Assembly (NCBI GenBank): GCA_007922195.1 | Contig: ML682038.1 | Span: 8,091,775 to 8,155,774, forward strand | Length of the DNA: 64,000 bases | Source: Podocnemis expansa | Lineage: Eukaryota; Chordata; Testudines; Podocnemididae | Reading direction: 5' to 3' | Shown: positions 62,284 to 64,000 of the stretch, in pieces | Layout: every line of letters starts with the position of its first letter | Position numbering within the stretch: the first letter of the stretch is position 1 | Made by a program: the position numbers and the translations under genes | Notes under the pieces: generated by a model | Told to the model about the DNA's origin: nothing | The model's input: the letters and a program-made list of their open reading frames with translations, nothing else | Database searches by the model: none

Positions 62284-63584
62284 CTCTATATTAAAGATTT
62301 AGGGTAAATGGAGTTTGAGTAGTATGAAAGGCATTGCACAGTCACACAGCACATGGCTGAATTTCATCCTTAAGCTACATACGTGGAGTTTACTTAATAT
62401 AATTTGGCTGTTATCTCCATTTTATTTTAATTGTTTTCATTAGTTTTAACTAGATATTACATGTATTATCATAATTTAATAATGGAAACAGCACTATATT
62501 AAAGCACGTTTATGGTACTCGTAATATGCACTGGTGGGGTCTGAGTAGAGCAGTTAATATTCAACACGTTGATATGCATTAGAAATCATACCTCTGTAGT
62601 GCCCATTACCCCAGCACTGAGAAAGATTCTTATATTAGATGCTGAATGCAAACTAGAACCTTTTAGAACACACCAATAAGATCCAAAAAAGGCTGTCAGA
62701 GTGCTTTACAAAGCACCCCCTTCTCGTGAGCTTTGCTGGTACCCTGTAGACAAACCCTAACACATCAGAAGGCACCCAAAGTGGATAATAGTGGAAATCT
62801 GCCTAAGTGGGGGCAACCTCAGAAAGTGGATATTTTCCCTATTGAATTGAATTGAGACTATGATCTTATTTAACAAAAGTGTCATAATTAATTATCTGGA
62901 CTGTACCATTGGAACAGTTTTCAGTCTAATTGCCCCGTCAGTTATAATTCAAAGCCCACAAATGCTTGTACTGTAAGAATTGAGTCCAGAGCCCTGTTTA
63001 TTACACTTATTATCATAGGGATGAGTTGGAATCCATCAATCCATCTAAACTAAGTGACATCTGCTTTTAATTAGTTACTTTGGTCTACAATAATTTTAAA
63101 TGTAAAAGAACAGAACAGCCACCTGCTTTTACACTCTTCAGGCATGAAAATCTGTGATTGCAAATAATAGATTCTAACACTTGGGCTTACTGCTGGCAGA
63201 ATTAGCACTCACAAAAACATTTGTCTGAATAGGTTTTTGTTAATGCAAATCCAATCATCCTCACACACTGTTAATATTCCAACATTACGTATGCCCTCCC
63301 CCCCCCAACACAGGAGAAGTTCTGTGCTTGCGAATCAGGTTCCCTACCATAGGCTCTAAAGATTTGTGTTTAGTTCTGGAAGGGTTCAATTCTTGGTGTT
63401 GATGAGCTGTGCCTGTGATGGCTGCAGTTGCTGCATATCTGCAGGTTTTAACATAGAGGGGCATGGTTTAGTTTTGTAGGGAGGGTGGGGATCACCCAGA
63501 GGATGGAGGAGTGCAATAGAGAGACTTGCTGCTGGAATCCAGGCCATGCACCCTGCTGCTTCAGCCTCTTGTGGCTCTGTTTAT

Positions 63585-63662
63585 TTATTTAGTCATTAAA
63601 AGTGGCACAAGACTTCTTGTTTGTTTTCTGAACTAAATTAACATGGTTACACCTTTGGAACT
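63585..63662 (+). repeat. Family A repeat, tail fragment
   Basis: AGTGGCACAAGACTTCTTG, then an ACTAAATTAACATGGTTACA tail and CTTTGGAACTT. Short and diverged. Confidence 0.65.
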
Positions 63663-64000
63663 TGTGGCTGTGTTATAGTCCATGAGAGGCTATATTGTGT
63701 TTCTAAAAGTGGAACAGCTTCCTTCACAAAGGTTCTGTTCAACTCACAATTATGGCGTCACTCCTAACTGTGAAGAATTGCACTTGGTGTACTTATTCTT
63801 GGTAACTTTTAAATGGAAAATAAATTGTTTAGACAGAAAGAATTTACTCAGACACATCATAGCCTCTCATACCCTTCAGGAGAGTCAACGTAGTTGTGTA
63901 GCTTCAGCAGACTGGTTTCTTCCTCTGTTTCCCAAGCAAATAAACTCCCCTTCTGCATTACTTCTGGGGCTTTATCCACTGAAGTACACCAAAGTTGTAC

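Noticed and set aside
61751..62307. Frames of 85-176 codons on both strands
   Set aside because: Coincide with a hAT element (61843-62283) that has perfect 16-bp ends; no transposase motif.

Overview
The window is intronic and exonic DNA from an amniote, most likely a turtle or another non-avian reptile. It has long AT-rich introns packed with repeats. CR1 LINE copies, a degenerate DIRS-like tyrosine-recombinase retrotransposon, many hAT-type DNA elements with 8-bp target duplications, and several inverted-arm repeat families are all present. DIRS elements are known from reptiles, amphibians and fish but not generally from birds or mammals. There are no bacterial-style operons, and nearly all open frames here are chance frames inside introns or repeats.

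The only host gene I can support is on the + strand: four consecutive coding exons (3052-3166, 35385-35451, 37342-37532, 59112-59214). All have GT-AG borders and splice in frame into one continuous peptide of 158 complete codons. The peptide matches the C-terminal end of P-REX2 (PREX2), a PIP3- and G-beta-gamma-dependent Rac guanine exchange factor, and fits PREX2 better than PREX1. The N-terminal DH-PH, DEP and PDZ exons lie upstream of the window, and the terminal exon apparently lies downstream.

Layout: 1-3051 is intron with inverted-arm repeats. The 32-kb intron 3167-35384 holds hAT elements (5935-6332, 8127-8314, 14561-14712 and a nested pair at 8626-11123), three GC-rich repeat copies, a near-complete DIRS-like element (about 16538-23343) with inverted termini, an internal complementary region and nested inserts, a CR1 at about 23556-25660, and a second CR1 at 28141-30340 split by a solo LTR (29328-30163). 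A short 1.9-kb intron follows. The 21.6-kb intron 37533-59111 contains a TTCGAA-rich MITE, a hAT next to an inverted-arm repeat, a second solo LTR (45771-46559) and a 1.8-kb hAT-like element (50111-51911). The last part, 59215-64000, is intron with two more hAT elements.

The most notable result is repeat structure. One inverted-arm family repeatedly shows 9-13 bp target duplications and variable left ends, which looks like target-primed retrotransposition rather than cut-and-paste. No new defence or metabolic system is present. All boundaries were read by eye; no alignment or database search was run.
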